A stretch of 64,000 nucleotides of DNA, from NCBI GenBank assembly GCA_016802295.1, contig JAESIW010000064.1:728748-792747 (forward strand), in the 5' to 3' direction. The notes below the pieces were generated by a model. It was not told the origin of the DNA, did no database searches, and saw nothing but the letters and a program-made list of their open reading frames with translations. The position numbers and the translations under genes were made by a program. This stretch comes from Brachionus rotundiformis. Its lineage: Eukaryota; Rotifera; Eurotatoria; Ploima; Brachionidae. Of this stretch, positions 22,563-34,507 are shown piece after piece; the stretch's first letter is position 1; every line of letters starts with the position of its first letter.

Positions 22563-22690
22563 CACTATGAAAAAAAAAACACTATGAATAAATCACACTA
22601 TGAAATGAATAATCACTATTAAATGATATACACTATAAAATCATCTCTCACTATGAAATATATGCACTATGAAAAAACTCACTATGAAAT
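22563..22690 (+). repeat. array of eight CACTATGAA-like motifs
   Basis: CACTATGAA or a close variant (CACTATTAA, CACTATAAA) occurs eight times at irregular 11-23 bp spacing, all in the same orientation, about 100 bp downstream of the transposase relic. Repeated short motifs near the ends of DNA transposons often bind transposase; that role is an inference here. Confidence 0.7.
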
Positions 22691-23503
22691 GATAAAGTAC
22701 CGCTTATTGGACCTCTTAAGTAAACTTATCTTTTTAATTTTATTCAATGAAAAAAGGTATATATTGAAATAAAAATAAATTAATTCCAATATTTTTTGAT
22801 TTTAATTATCAGATCGCAAAAAATATTTAAAAAATGATTAACTTTTTCTTACCAAATACAAATAAGAGATTTAGTATAAAGAGCCGAAAAAACTCCGCCG
22901 GTGTTTGAATGTTAATTTTACTATGTTATCTATCTTATCCAAAATATCTTAATTATTCAAATTATTCAATCATTCTACTGTTTTCATTTTTGTTAATCGG
23001 TATATATATTTTTTTTAAATTTAAACTGAAAAATTCTTTTTTGATAATTAAATAATAAAAGCTTTTAATAGTTTTTCTTTTTTATTTATGTAAAAAAATT
23101 ATTTAAAATATCTTAGATTTTTTAGGAGCTTTTTTTTTTAATTTAAAAAGCTTTTTTGCATTATTTGTTAATCCAAAAGCTAAATTATTAAAAAATATAA
23201 TTAATATTTACCAAATATAATAAAAATGATAATTTAATAAATTAGAAAAAAATTTTATTAATGAGTTATATCAAAAAAATTAAAAAAAAAATTAAATTGA
23301 ATTTAATATGTTATAGGTAGGCAATTTCAAAAAATGTGTCGTTTCACCTAGTTATAAAACCAAGCTTCTTAATTATTCATAAGTAAATGTTCATCAATTA
23401 AAAAATTTGATAAGAATAACTTATGGATAAATAAAATATTTTCCCATTCAAGATGTAATGTTTTTCATATAAATAAAATTGGCTAAAGAAAAAAAAAGTA
23501 AAA

Positions 23504-24347
23504 ATGAGACCTCTAATAATCTTAGCTGCTTTGGTGGCCACAATTTTGGCCGATGCAACCATTAATCCACCAGAATGTGGTAAGAGACCATATGGAAATA
23601 AAGTAGTAGGTGGAACAAGAGCTGATCCAAGAGATTGGGGTTGGCAAGTATCAATGAACTTTAATTTTTATGGATTTATTTGTGGTGGTTCAGTTCTCAA
23701 TTCTGAATGGATCGTAACAGCTGCTCATTGTGTCGATGGCTACTTAAACCCAAGTTATTATTCATTCGACATTGGTCACCATGATAGAAACAACATTGAA
23801 TCATGGGCTGTCAGCAGAAAAGTAACCAAAGTTATTGCTCATCCAAGCTATTCAGATAGAACTTTGCAAAACGATATTGCTCTCATGAAATTAGACGTAA
23901 GCATTTTTATCAAAATTGACTAATTAATTAAGAATTTATCTTTAGAAACCATTGGTTTTCACTGACGAAATTGTACCAGTATGCATTCCAGACGGCAGTG
24001 TTGATTTTGCTGGTAAAAGCTCATGGGCTACTGGCTGGGGTACTTTGACTTCAGGTGGTTCGGTTTCACGATATTTGATGCAAGTCGAAATGCCTTTCTT
24101 GAGTGATTCTAGATGCAAACAAAAGTATTCATCAGTTAATACCAGAGTTGCTGTATGCGCTGGTGAAACTGGTGAAGGTAAAGACACTTGCCAAGGTGAC
24201 TCAGGTGGTCCATTGGTTGTTGAAAACAACGGCAGATGGGAATTAGCCGGTATTACCAGTTGGGGTTATGGTTGTGGTGATGGTGGTGTCTACACTAGAA
24301 CTAGCTACTACTATAACTGGATCTTGCAACAAATTCAAAATAACTAA
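23504..24347 (+). CDS. secreted trypsin-like serine protease (right-arm copy)
   Basis: Exons are 23504-23896 and 23946-24347, with a 49-bp intron. The product is 264 aa and identical to that of the gene at 20216-21059, including signal peptide, activation site K33/VVGG, triad H75, D124 and S217, and pocket D211. The two genes are transcribed away from the spacer in opposite directions. Because gene, intron, 196 bp upstream and about 1.3 kb downstream are all the same, the copy is either very recent, maintained by gene conversion, or an assembly product. Confidence 0.95.
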
Positions 24348-25267
24348 ATAATTAATAATTAAATTCATAAATATAGTTAATCATTTATTACTTTTTTTTT
24401 AAATATAATTTTTAAAAATTTTAAAAAACTAATAATAAAATAAGGAAATCTTGAATCTTTTCTTAATGAAAGCAAGATCTCTGAATTGGAAACTCACAAA
24501 TCAATTGGATCTGACTTGGTCCACCCTGTCCTTTCATTTCTTATTTTCAATTCTTTCAATGAACATGTTGTCCAATCTTATGGATGAAGATCAACATGAA
24601 TCCAATGTTCAAGAAAGGTGTAAAAAGCGATCCCAGCGACTTTGGTCCAATTTCCTTTACCTCAATTATAGGCAAATCTTGTAGAAGTTTATTAATTTAG
24701 GCTTCTTTGAAGACAAAATAACAATATAATTTTTAGAAATCTAAAAGACTAATAATAAAATGATGGAAATCTTGAATCTCTTCTTAATAAGGAACAATTT
24801 TAATTTAACATTTTTAATTGAATTTAACTAAGTAAAAATTTTTCTAATTACTCATATTCGTTATAACAAGACGCAACTTTATTTATTTAATTTTTTCATT
24901 TAACCAATTATTAATTTATATTAATAAATTCGATTATTTTAGATCAGAAATGATTTTCAGTGCTTTTAAAGAATATATTTTTTATTAAATTTAGGTTTAA
25001 TAATTTGTATATTAAAATTTTATCTTGTCCAATTTGTATTTTATATTTTTATTAATTTTTCTATCTATCAAAATATCTTTTATAATTTTATTATTTTTAT
25101 TTTATGTAATTCCTTATATTTCATTTTTTATTTAATGTTTAGATCTTAAATCTTGTTTTTATAATTTTATCTATAAGAAAGGAAATAATTTACTTTAAAA
25201 CCCTTTAAATTTAGATTATTTAATAATTCTATTTTCTTACCATCAAAAATTTTGTGTTTAGGAAATA

Positions 25268-25628
25268 CCGTATTCCCTCGTTCGATTATGCTGCACCACA
25301 AGTTAAAGCACGTCTTTTGACCATGCACCAAAGTACATCTTGCCCATGCTATAATGTTGTTAACTTTGAGCGCATGCTCTAATAGCGTAATCTCGCGTTT
25401 CTGTCCGCATCAAACACTGATAGCCTTAGTTTAATGCGTCATCAAGACTTGATTTTAAAGTAAAAATTAAAAAATAATTTTTTCTAATTATGCCTTTGGT
25501 GCAGCACCAAAGATAAAGAAATAAAAATACAGTAAAATTATTTTTTAATTTTTAATTTAAAATCAAGTCTTGATGAAGCATTAAACTAAGGCTATAAGTG
25601 TTTGAACTTGTGGTGCAGCATAATCGAA
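25268..25628. mobile_element. foldback element, inverted copy, truncated
   Basis: Mirror image of 18935-19295. The terminal repeat at 25268 is complete. The other end is cut within the terminal repeat at 25628, losing the last 13 bp of the element. Confidence 0.75.
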
Positions 25629-26099
25629 AAAAGTAAAAAAACATTCAATTAATTGCTTTGAAATTAGAAATTAAAAATTAAAAAAACGAAAAGATATTTT
25701 TTAGATTGATACTTAAAGACCTTAGTCTTTTTTTCCTTAATAATTCCCGTATTCCCTCGTTCGATTATGCTGCACCACAAGTTCAAACACTTATAGCCTT
25801 AGTTTAATGCTTCATCAAGACTTGATTTTAAATTAAAAATTAAAAAATAATTTTACTGTATTTTTATTTCTTTATCTTTGGTGCTGCACCAAAGGCATAA
25901 TTAGAAAAAATTATTTTTTAATTTTTACTTTAAAATCAAGTCTTGATGACGCATTAAACTAAGGCTATCAGTGTTTGATGCGGACAGAAACGCGAGATTA
26001 CGCTATTAGAGCATGCGCTCAAAGTTAACAACATTATAGCATGGGCAAGATGTACTTTGGTGCATGGTCAAAAGACGTGCTTTAACTGGTGGTGCAGCA
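25627..26099 (+). repeat. 473-bp direct repeat, second copy
   Basis: Same orientation as 18802-19274. It includes a foldback element copy from 25747 that ends at GGTGCAGCA (26099), lacking the last 21 bp of the element. The flank beyond 26100 is unrelated to the left copy. Confidence 0.9.
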
Positions 26100-27630
26100 A
26101 ACAAAGCTTTGTACTTCTATATGACTTCTCAGATTTAAGTCAATCGATTAATTTACGTTAAAAAAAATCAAGACTTAGGAAGCAATTTTACTTGTCAAGA
26201 CAAGAGAAAATAGTATCCTTATGAAATGAGCTACCAGACTTTACCCAACAAATTCATTCAAAGGTATGTTTGAGAAGCTTAGATATAAGCACTGGCGGCT
26301 AATGATACTACTATAGTTGAATAAACCATTAGTTGTGCTCTTTCATCCTTTATTATTTAATATAAAAGAAATTTTCAAATTTATTTTTTCGTAACATTAT
26401 TCATTTTTTTAGTTTATTTAATGCATAAAATAAGTTCATTTTTATATTTTGTCATATTTTTTCTAATTTTAAATCTCTTAAACAATAAATAATCAATACT
26501 TCTATATTTTAATTATTTTTAAATCCCTTTAATAAACTTAAAGCATTTCAATGTTTTTATGTAATCAATATCAAACATGCTAAAGAAATTCTTTGATATA
26601 GAAATTAGTTACTCGAATTAAAATATCATTAATTACTATCTGTAACAATAACTGATTTGGTCTTAATTATATGATTTACAAATTTTATTTTTAGCTAAAA
26701 AGTAAATACTGCAAACAATAGAAAACAATGATGAAATCAGATATCAGATTTTTTAAAATTTTTGTTTTTTTTAATCTATCCAAAAAATTCAGGAAATTTT
26801 AAAAATATCGACGATTGATTTGTTTAACTTATTTTAAAACCTTTTTTTAGAATATATTTTGTAAAACCAAATTTATTTTTCATTAATGATATCCAAGAAT
26901 ACATCATATCATTAGATCTTATTTTAATTTTAAAATGAATATTTTTTTCATAAAATTGCCCAAGGTATTTAACTTTTAAATTAGTAAAAAAATACTTTTC
27001 ATTTCAATTATGCATAGTATTTATTTTATTATTTTCTAATTAGCTTTTAATCCATCAGTCAGTGTTTCAGATAAAGAGTTCCTATTTTTATTGATTAGCA
27101 AATTTTGACAGAAAATTTTTTAAGCTTACTAAAAATTGTTCAAGACATATAGTTAAAAATAATTTATCTTCTAATCCAAAATCCAAATTAAATTGTTTTT
27201 TTATTTCAATCGTAGCAAGTTTTTCATTTAGTTTTATTATATTCTTTTTGAGGCAAAATTTAATATTTCTTTACTTTCAAGATGTGATTGCTTGTTTCAC
27301 GTTAAGGTGGCAGTATCTTACTATTATAATGGTATTTTATTTATTTAATACTCGATATTTCCAAACAAATTATTTTTAAATTTCTAGTTAAAATTGTTTC
27401 TTTTATATCTTTTTTCGTTTCAGATGGATTTTAGAAAGCCCTAATTGATTATTTAATAACTAGGTTGTAAAATAACTCAATAATATAACATTGATCGGTT
27501 ATGTGAATTTAAAAAATATTCAATTAAAACCTTAATTTAGAGCATTAAGTATTTTTTCCTAAATTATTAGGATTTATTATTTATTGATTTTTAAATAAGG
27601 TATTCTTTTTTTTAATTTTTGGTTTTAGAA
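26100..27630. other. intergenic upstream of the globin gene
   Basis: AT-rich, without recognisable genes. The last 30 bases form a pyrimidine-rich tract ending TTTTAG at 27628, two bases before the globin ATG. It could be a 3' splice site of a 5'-UTR intron or a trans-splice acceptor. Confidence 0.4.
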
Positions 27631-28509
27631 ATGGGATCTAGCATGAGTTCTAAACACATTGAAAATGTGGCATTCAATCGATATGAGATACAGCTTATTA
27701 GAGAAACATGGTCTGCAATGAATAAAATTGGTTTGGCCGAGCTTGGATTGGGTTTAATGACAAGGTAAAATTTCAGTAACTATTGTTAATATTAGACAAT
27801 ATTTTTCTAGTATTTTTTAATTTATGTATTCATCTATTTGGTCATTACAAATTAACTTAAGCAGCTAATTTTGAAAATACTTTTGAAAACATTGCAATCT
27901 GAAACCTTTTTAATTTTTATTCATTTAACTAAACTTTAAAAATTTTTTCTTTTTACTCTCTTTCTTTGATTAAATATGATTAAATAAATTTATTTACAGT
28001 ACAATCAGCAATTTTCTATCTTATGAGTTTTAATTCAAAGGATTTTGATCGAACATAAAGATATGAAATCTATGTGGCGCAATCAAAACATAGCTAGAAG
28101 TGATTTTTGTTTGATGCACGATTTTTGTAGCGAATGTCTCAATCCAAATCATTTAATAAAAGCTCATGGTGAAAAGGTTTTTAATACTATTAGATTGGCA
28201 GTCAATAATATTGACGATTTATCCAGTTTATTCCAGTTTTTTACTCAAATGGGTTATGATCATTATTATTTTGGAACAAGAGATGAACATTTCGAAGTAT
28301 TTTTTGGAGATTTTAAGAATTAATTTAGAAATTAAATGAATTTGTTTTAGATAATTGGTAAATCACTAATCAGCACTTTAAAGGATGCTTTAAAGGAAAA
28401 ATGGACTGAAAAAAAACAGATAGCATGGATTAAGTTGTTTCGGATTATTGAATATCAAATGAAAAATGGAATCGAAAAGGCTCAAAAAGAGAAAAAACTT
28501 TCAAACTAA
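27631..28509 (+). CDS. globin, neuroglobin/globin-X-like, with N-myristoylation motif
   Basis: Haem-binding globin of 182 aa. Exons are 27631-27764, 28041-28296 and 28351-28509; introns are 276 bp and 54 bp. Globin landmarks: QLIRETWSAM (A helix), AHGEKVF with distal H87 (E7), and MGYDH with proximal H119 (F8). The 32-residue spacing equals that of neuroglobin (His64/His96). NNIDDLSSL and the IIGKSLISTLKDAL helix also resemble neuroglobin. The N-terminus MGSSMS fits the MGxxxS myristoylation consensus, as in acylated globin X, which suggests membrane attachment and a sensing or redox role rather than bulk oxygen transport. By alignment, the normally invariant CD1 Phe is W57 and B10 is M43. 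Exon 2's frame continues past its splice site to a stop at 28323, but splicing at 28296 gives the conserved HFEIIGKSL junction. Confidence 0.88.
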
Positions 28510-29048
28510 TATTTAATAAATTTTTTTTAAAATTCTTTTAGTTCTTTTAGTGTTTAGACACCTGAAAAAGTAAATCAAATCGGTATATTATAGTTAATGA
28601 TCATAATTTGATGATTATACTGGAAAATTTTTTTAACTAAAAATTTTAAAAAGACATAGATTTTAATTTGTTTAACATGTCTAACCGTAGCCAAGTATTG
28701 GGCATAATTCTGCATGCATAAAATTTTTGCAGAAATTAGCAGACGTTTTGTAATAAATTTTTTGGTCAGAAAACATCTAAAATTTCTATTTATTAATAAT
28801 TTTTGAGCATGATCATTTTAATTTGATAATAAACTTCAATTTCTCATTAAATCATATAAAAATATTAAATTTTTAAATTTTTAAAAATTATTTAAACTCA
28901 TGATATTTATCTTTGAGATAAGATAATTTTTTAATTTTGTTGGTATCAATTAGTTTAATTCAAACAAAATTCAATATTAATGAGACAATTGAATAAAATA
29001 ATCAACGCTATTTCATTTCAATATTTATTTATTTAATTAGTTAATGAT
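28510..29048. other. intergenic between convergent globin and secreted-protein genes
   Basis: 540 bp of AT-rich DNA holding two 3' UTRs. Nothing else seen. Confidence 0.4.
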
Positions 29049-29880
29049 TTAAAGACAATTTTTAAATTGGATAACAAATTGTTTAGCTGATTTGGCTGGA
29101 ACATTTTGAACCACTTTATCACCATTACAATAAACACTAAAATATTTATCTAATCTCTGATCAACATAAATGCCATCATATTTATTGTCATCAGTTATGT
29201 TATATTCCAGCAGTTCACAATTGCTTAGGTGATCTTCATTTGAGATTTCTCTCAAATAGCAAAAATCCAAGTCTGGTTTTGAATAAGATATTTTACAATA
29301 ATTGGTTTCATTGCAACTACAGGTTGAAGATTCAAAATGATAAGAAAAAATATTTTCAGATTGATAGTTATCTGCTGAATTTTTTAATTCATCTTCAATA
29401 ATATCACAAGACTGTATTACTAATTCATCATCTGAAATTGAATTTATTTTATGGTTTGATTTTTGAAAACTTGGAAACGAGTTCATCAGCTTGCTCATCA
29501 TTATACTATGCATTTGATTGAAAGCACTGAAGCCAAATGGATCTTGCATAAATGGATTTAAAGAAAATGGTGACCAGAAATTGCTGAATGGTGGATTAGA
29601 AAACTGGTTTTGATAATACAAATTATCCATTGGAGTCATGAAAATAGGTTCTTGATATAGTATCAAATAATCTGAATCTGGATAATCTTGTGATAACTTT
29701 TCATCATAATCAACTTCTTGGTAATCCGCATTTTGAACAGCTTTCAATGTGTTGAGGAATTTAGGCTCAACTTTTTTTAAATATCACTTATAATTAATTA
29801 ATTAATTCAGTACTTTATTAAAATCTACCATTGAAAGCCAAAATAAAAATAGCTCCTAGACTAACGATTGAAAACTTCAT
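29049..29880 (-). CDS. secreted protein of unknown function, Phe/Pro-rich with a Cys-rich tail
   Basis: Exons are 29880-29829 and 29770-29049, with a 58-bp phase-1 intron. The product is 257 aa. The signal peptide is MKFSIVSLGAIFILAFN, encoded by its own exon, a usual arrangement for secreted animal proteins. The mature part has three sections: an acidic Tyr/Asp-rich start; an aromatic and proline-rich middle (FSNPPFSNFWSPFSLNPF, QDPFGFSAFNQ); and a C-terminal region with eight cysteines, including TCSCNETNYC. The even cysteine number suggests disulfides. I do not recognise the family; it could be an extracellular matrix, glue or coat component. No catalytic motif is seen. Confidence 0.75.
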
Positions 29881-32756
29881 GATTTGATTTAAAATGAATT
29901 TTCTGGATTAAGAAGAAACTTTTTATATTGATATTTGAATCAAGTTTTTAACATATGATTATCACTATATGATTGTAAATTAGAAAATTTTAAAGAAGAT
30001 TAAAAATTTGTACTTTGAAGTCAAATTTTATTGAGAGTGTACAGAATGTTTATATTATGAATGTATTTAAAAATAAACTTTAATAATATTTTTTAATAAA
30101 TTGAAGATGGCTTTTTAAATAAGACATTAGATTTAAATTAATTTTTAATTCATGGTAATATAAGATTGATTATTTATATCATTATATCAATATTTAAAGA
30201 TAATTTGAAAGAAACTCGCCAGTTGTTTGGAATTTAGAATAAAATCAAATTATTTATATAATTTAAAAAAAATATTAAATCAATAAAAATATTATAAAAA
30301 ACAATAAACTGTGCATATGCCTTTACTGTACGTTCTGATGATAAAAAGACTATGATAGCCTACCATATGTGAAATCATTCATATATTTACTTAAAACCTC
30401 TTTACTAGATTCATAGGCCCGAGTGTTTATTGTTCTCATATGAGGCTACATTTTGCTCTGAATCCCAAAAAAAAATCCAAAATATTAAGGCTTTCTCTAA
30501 CAAATAAAAGTAAGTCACTAGTTTCCAAACAAATCTAAATGGTTTAAAAGTGTATAAAAATCTAAAATTTTATTGAAAGTTCGATATGAAAAAGAAAATT
30601 TAAAAAGCTTAATTTCTTTAAATTTATAATCTTGTTTAGAATTTTTATCAAAATTTTAATTTATTAGTCCATCTTAATTTTTAATTAAATTTTTTATTAA
30701 AATAAAGAGATGTAAAATACTGTGCTGTTATGATAAGTTGATTTTCGATGATAAAAAAAATTGCGTAAAATAGCTAATTTTACCATTACCAATAAAGTTG
30801 AAAAGTTGATTTCGTATTTTATTATAATTTTTGATATTTTAGTAGAAATCGTGGACAAAAATTAATAACCATTTAAATCCCACTTAAATTCTATTTTTTA
30901 TAAATGAATTCTAGTAATTAAAGTATATATATATATTTATTTTCTATTTATTTAATAATTTGATTCAATTTTTAAGATTAAAACTTTTTTGTTATACCTT
31001 TTTATCGATAAATTTCAAGCTGTCTACTGCATTATACCAAGCAATACTGAAAGAAATTTAGAATGAAACGTATTTGTAGTGATCTAAAAATTTTAACATT
31101 AGTTGGCCCAAGAAGTTTGTTTATCTTTATTTTTTAAATATAAATTTCTTATATTAATTAATTTGTATGAAATTTGGCCAAAAAATTAATAGTAACGAGA
31201 TAAAATATTTTCCCTCCTTGTGTAAATTTACGTAAAAATGCCAAAAATTTACTTATCATTTTAAGCAAATATATCAAAAATCTATCAAACAAAAAATAAA
31301 AATTTTATATAGAATTTTTTCAGACTATTATATTTAATTAAATTTTCCCTTGCCACTGTACCGAAATAACAACATTATGAGTTTGATGAAGAGAAGAGAA
31401 TTTTGTTAAGAAGATTTTTCAAAATGATATCTTTGATATAAAAAGACGGAAAACTTTTAAAAATTAATTTTAATTTTTATAATTTTGTTCTTATGATTTA
31501 TGATTTCCTTTAGAATTACCATCTTAGAATACAAAATATTATATGAAATTATATTTTTTCGATCAGAAAGTTATTTTTTATAAGAAAAAAATTCAATTAA
31601 AATCCTCTAATTTTAACCTGAATGTTCTATCAAATTTATCTGGAAACAATTTTAAAAATAAAAGATTTGAATTTTAGAAAAAATCGCCAATTTTCTGAAT
31701 AAGTAGGCATCAATCAAAAGATAATTAAACTTTTTTTATAAAATCTTAATATAAAAAAAATTATCAAAACACTTCTTTAATAGTTTAAAATTTTAATCAA
31801 TTAATTGATAAACCTAAATCAAAATTTAAAACATTTGAATGATTTGATAAAGAATTTATAAACTAAATTTTACATTGAATTAAATTAAATGTTTATAGAA
31901 AGAAATACTTTTTGTTTTGATAAATTAATTAACTACCTGATGAGCGTGGTACGATCAAAATAGATAAGCAAATTTGAAAAGGATTTGAGAGAGATTATTG
32001 TTGATAAAGCATGCTTGTTTTTGTAAATTATCAAGAACTAAAATAAACAAAGAAAAAAATTATTAATTTTTTAATAAAAATTTTATTTAAAAAAATATCA
32101 AGAATCGATCATTAAAAACTGAATAGAGGTAAACACAGTTCTCTTTTCTCTCTTTCTGAAGCGAATCTGATCGTGAATATGAAAGAAAAGGTAAATTTTC
32201 CTGTTTTTTTTTGAAAAATAAACCGGATTAAGATAATTTAGTTAATATTTATATTAATTTCAAATAAAAATCAAAAGTTGAAAACGCAAAACCTGTTAAT
32301 TAGTTATCTCTTGCAAAATCATAAACAGATATTTGAGGACTTGTTAACGAGGCTCTATTTTAAGCTATTTGAGCTAAATACTCAAGTGCCGAAATTGAAT
32401 TCGATTCGTTCAAAATTTCATATTCATTCTATCAACTTTATTCGTATATCAAATCACAAAAATCATTAGTTATGTTATATATAAAAAATTATATACCAAT
32501 GAGAATTTTTTTATATATCTTGATAGGCGGAGTGTGTTGTAAAAATTTTATTTTCATATGAAGCTAAAATACTTCGAAATAAAAAGAGTAACAGCGATTA
32601 ATTTTTATTGCTTATTTATTCGCTGCTTGATTTTTTTAGATTTTCGCTTTTGCTCAAATAAAGGTATATATATATATATATTAATTTTAGATTTTTATTT
32701 AAAAGCAGAAAATAGGAAACCCCTAAGAGATTTAATTTAAATTTCAAATTTTAAAA
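29881..32756. other. long upstream region of the LMX1-like gene
   Basis: About 2.9 kb without a supportable gene. It contains a short (AT)n run near 30926-30938 and another near 32664-32678. Small ORFs at 32278 and 32558 lack motifs. A polypyrimidine tract followed by an ATG and a good GTAAAT donor near 32150-32195 might be a 5'-UTR exon of the LMX1 gene, but this is weak. A long non-coding flank is common around developmental regulators. Confidence 0.4.
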
Positions 32757-34507
32757 ATGATAATCAATGGAATTTATCAGCACCATCAACAAGCTTTGCA
32801 CGTAGAGAACAATTACGATCATGGTCAAAGAAGTGTCAAAATGGAAGATCTAAATAACAATGTAGACTCTTCCGCGAACAGAAAGTAGTTTTAGATTGTG
32901 TATAAATTTCTAAAATTTAATTTTTTTATCAATTGAAGCGGGTCTTTAATGAATGGTCAAAATGCGATGGCGAAAATTTCCAACAGTGACTCAGAGTACT
33001 CGATTAAATTGAAGACAGAAAAGAGCGATTCGAACCAACTTGCTTCGGGGGCGCCCAAATGTGCCAACTGTCTGCTCCCTATAGAAGACAAATTTATTTG
33101 CAACATGATGAACATGTACTGGCATGAGGAGTGTCTGACGTGTTCCCAGTGCTGCTGCATGCTGAACCAAAGCTGTTTTTTTAAGAATGGTCAACTTTTC
33201 TGCAAAGAAGACTACTTCAGGTAAATAAAAAAATTAATATTCCTAAAATCAGTATTCGGCTTTCTTTTTTGTTTCAAATTTTAAATATTTACTTTCCGTT
33301 CTTTACCAAAAAAAAGTTACTATACGGTCTCTATAAAAACAAAAAAGACAGGTACTAGAATACGAGTTTAAATAAATATAATATTTAGGTGTAAATTATC
33401 TTCAATATTAAATTTAATAAACCAAAGTTGTTTTCTCATATATTGACATGTTTTACAAATAAAGATAAGGCTTCAGCTTTAATTTTAAAAATTAAAAAAT
33501 TTTTTTTTAGAAATTTTGGTACTCGGTGCAATTCATGCATGGACCTAATAGGTCCAAATGAGCTTGTGATGAGAATAGAGACTTTAAACACCAAGCAGAT
33601 CATATTCTACCACCTGAATTGTTTCAAGTGTTTGGTATGCGATAAACAACTGCAAAAAGGAGAAGAGTACATTCTGCGCTCGGAGGGTATTTACTGCAAA
33701 TTTGACTTTGAGAGATGCAAACTTAAGACTCAGTTGGTTGGCTCTTCACCAAGTTTTTTCAATGGACAGCAAAAATTGAGCAATAATTCGAACTCGAGCT
33801 TTAACTCGCAGCCAAGCGAGGAAGAGAACAGTGTTGATTCGATAAAGTATCGGATGGTGTTGGCTAGTCAGACCCAAAATGAACAAGTTGCCAAAAAAAA
33901 CAGTAGAAGAGTCACAAAGAGACCGAGGACAATCTTAAACGCAGCACAAAGATACGACTTCCGTGAAGCTTTTAAACAAAGCCAAAAGCCTTGTCGCAAA
34001 GTAAGGGAGCATTTGGCGGACAAGACTGGCCTGAGTGTCCGGGTTGTTCAAGTTTGGTTTCAGAATGAAAGAGCCAAGATGAAAAAAATGCAGCGTAGAC
34101 AGCAACAAATGAACAAATTTGGTGAATTGGAAACAAATGGATCCAAGAAAAAATCGTCTGTAAAAAAGAGCAAAAAAGATAGTATGAGCAATGAAGATGA
34201 CGAGGACAGTATGGACGAAGAAATGTCCGAAGTGGACACAGATGATTTGTCTGACGATGAAGAAAGCCTGGACTTAGATGAGTCCGAAAATCGAATGAAT
34301 AGCCAAAACTTGCCTCAAGCGCCCAGTTTTCAGCCAATACAACTCACTGACGCTGATAATATTATGCCAGTAGCTGGCTATCAACATCAGACTAATGAAA
34401 ATGAGTGCATGAATTTAATGAATATACAATTTAACCAACAACAGCATTGCCAAATCCAACCCAATCCAATAAATCGTTTATATTCAATGCAAAATTCTTA
34501 TTTCTAG
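32757..34507 (+). CDS. LMX1: LIM-homeodomain transcription factor, LMX1 class
   Basis: DNA-binding regulator; the LMX1 class patterns neurons and limbs in other animals. Exons are 32757-32884, 32939-33220 and 33511-34507; the product is 468 aa. LIM domain 1 spans about 84-136 (CANC...HEECLTC...CKEDYF). LIM domain 2 spans about 143-202 (CNSC...HLNCFKCLVC...CKFDFE); QLQKGEE in it is typical of LMX1. The homeodomain, about 272-331, contains KRPRTIL, KPCRKVRE and GLSVRVVQVWFQNERAKMKK, nearly the vertebrate LMX1 sequence. Two basic or acidic low-complexity stretches and a Gln/Asn-rich end follow, probably for activation or protein contacts. The first intron is 54 bp and the second 290 bp. The homeodomain is in one exon. 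The start is the first in-frame ATG of a 42-codon leader that joins exon 2 in frame; an internal Met at residue 47 is an alternative. Confidence 0.93.

Larger units (their letters stand above)
21256..23307. other. spacer between the inverted arms
   Basis: 2052 bp of unique AT-rich DNA. It contains the MULE transposase pseudogene (21580-22458) and a CACTATGAA motif array (22563-22690). The rest (21256-21579, 22691-23307) shows nothing recognisable. Confidence 0.6.
23308..25628. repeat. right arm of the 2321-bp inverted duplication
   Basis: Reverse complement of 18935-21255. Its inner edge starts ATGTTATAGGTAGGC. Its outer edge breaks off inside the terminal repeat of the foldback element (...CATAATCGAA) and joins directly to the A-run that begins the direct repeat at 25627. 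Confidence 0.93.

Noticed and set aside
21256..23307. Terminal inverted repeats for the MULE in the spacer
   Set aside because: I compared CTTATTG-containing segments near 21560 and 22703; they are in direct, not inverted, orientation and short.
18802..26099. CRISPR array or tandem satellite in the repeat-rich region
   Set aside because: Repeats are few, long and in mixed orientation with no regular spacers; the genome is eukaryotic.
32278..32740. Small ORFs upstream of the LMX1-like gene as extra coding exons
   Set aside because: No homology and no frame-compatible splice into the LIM exons.
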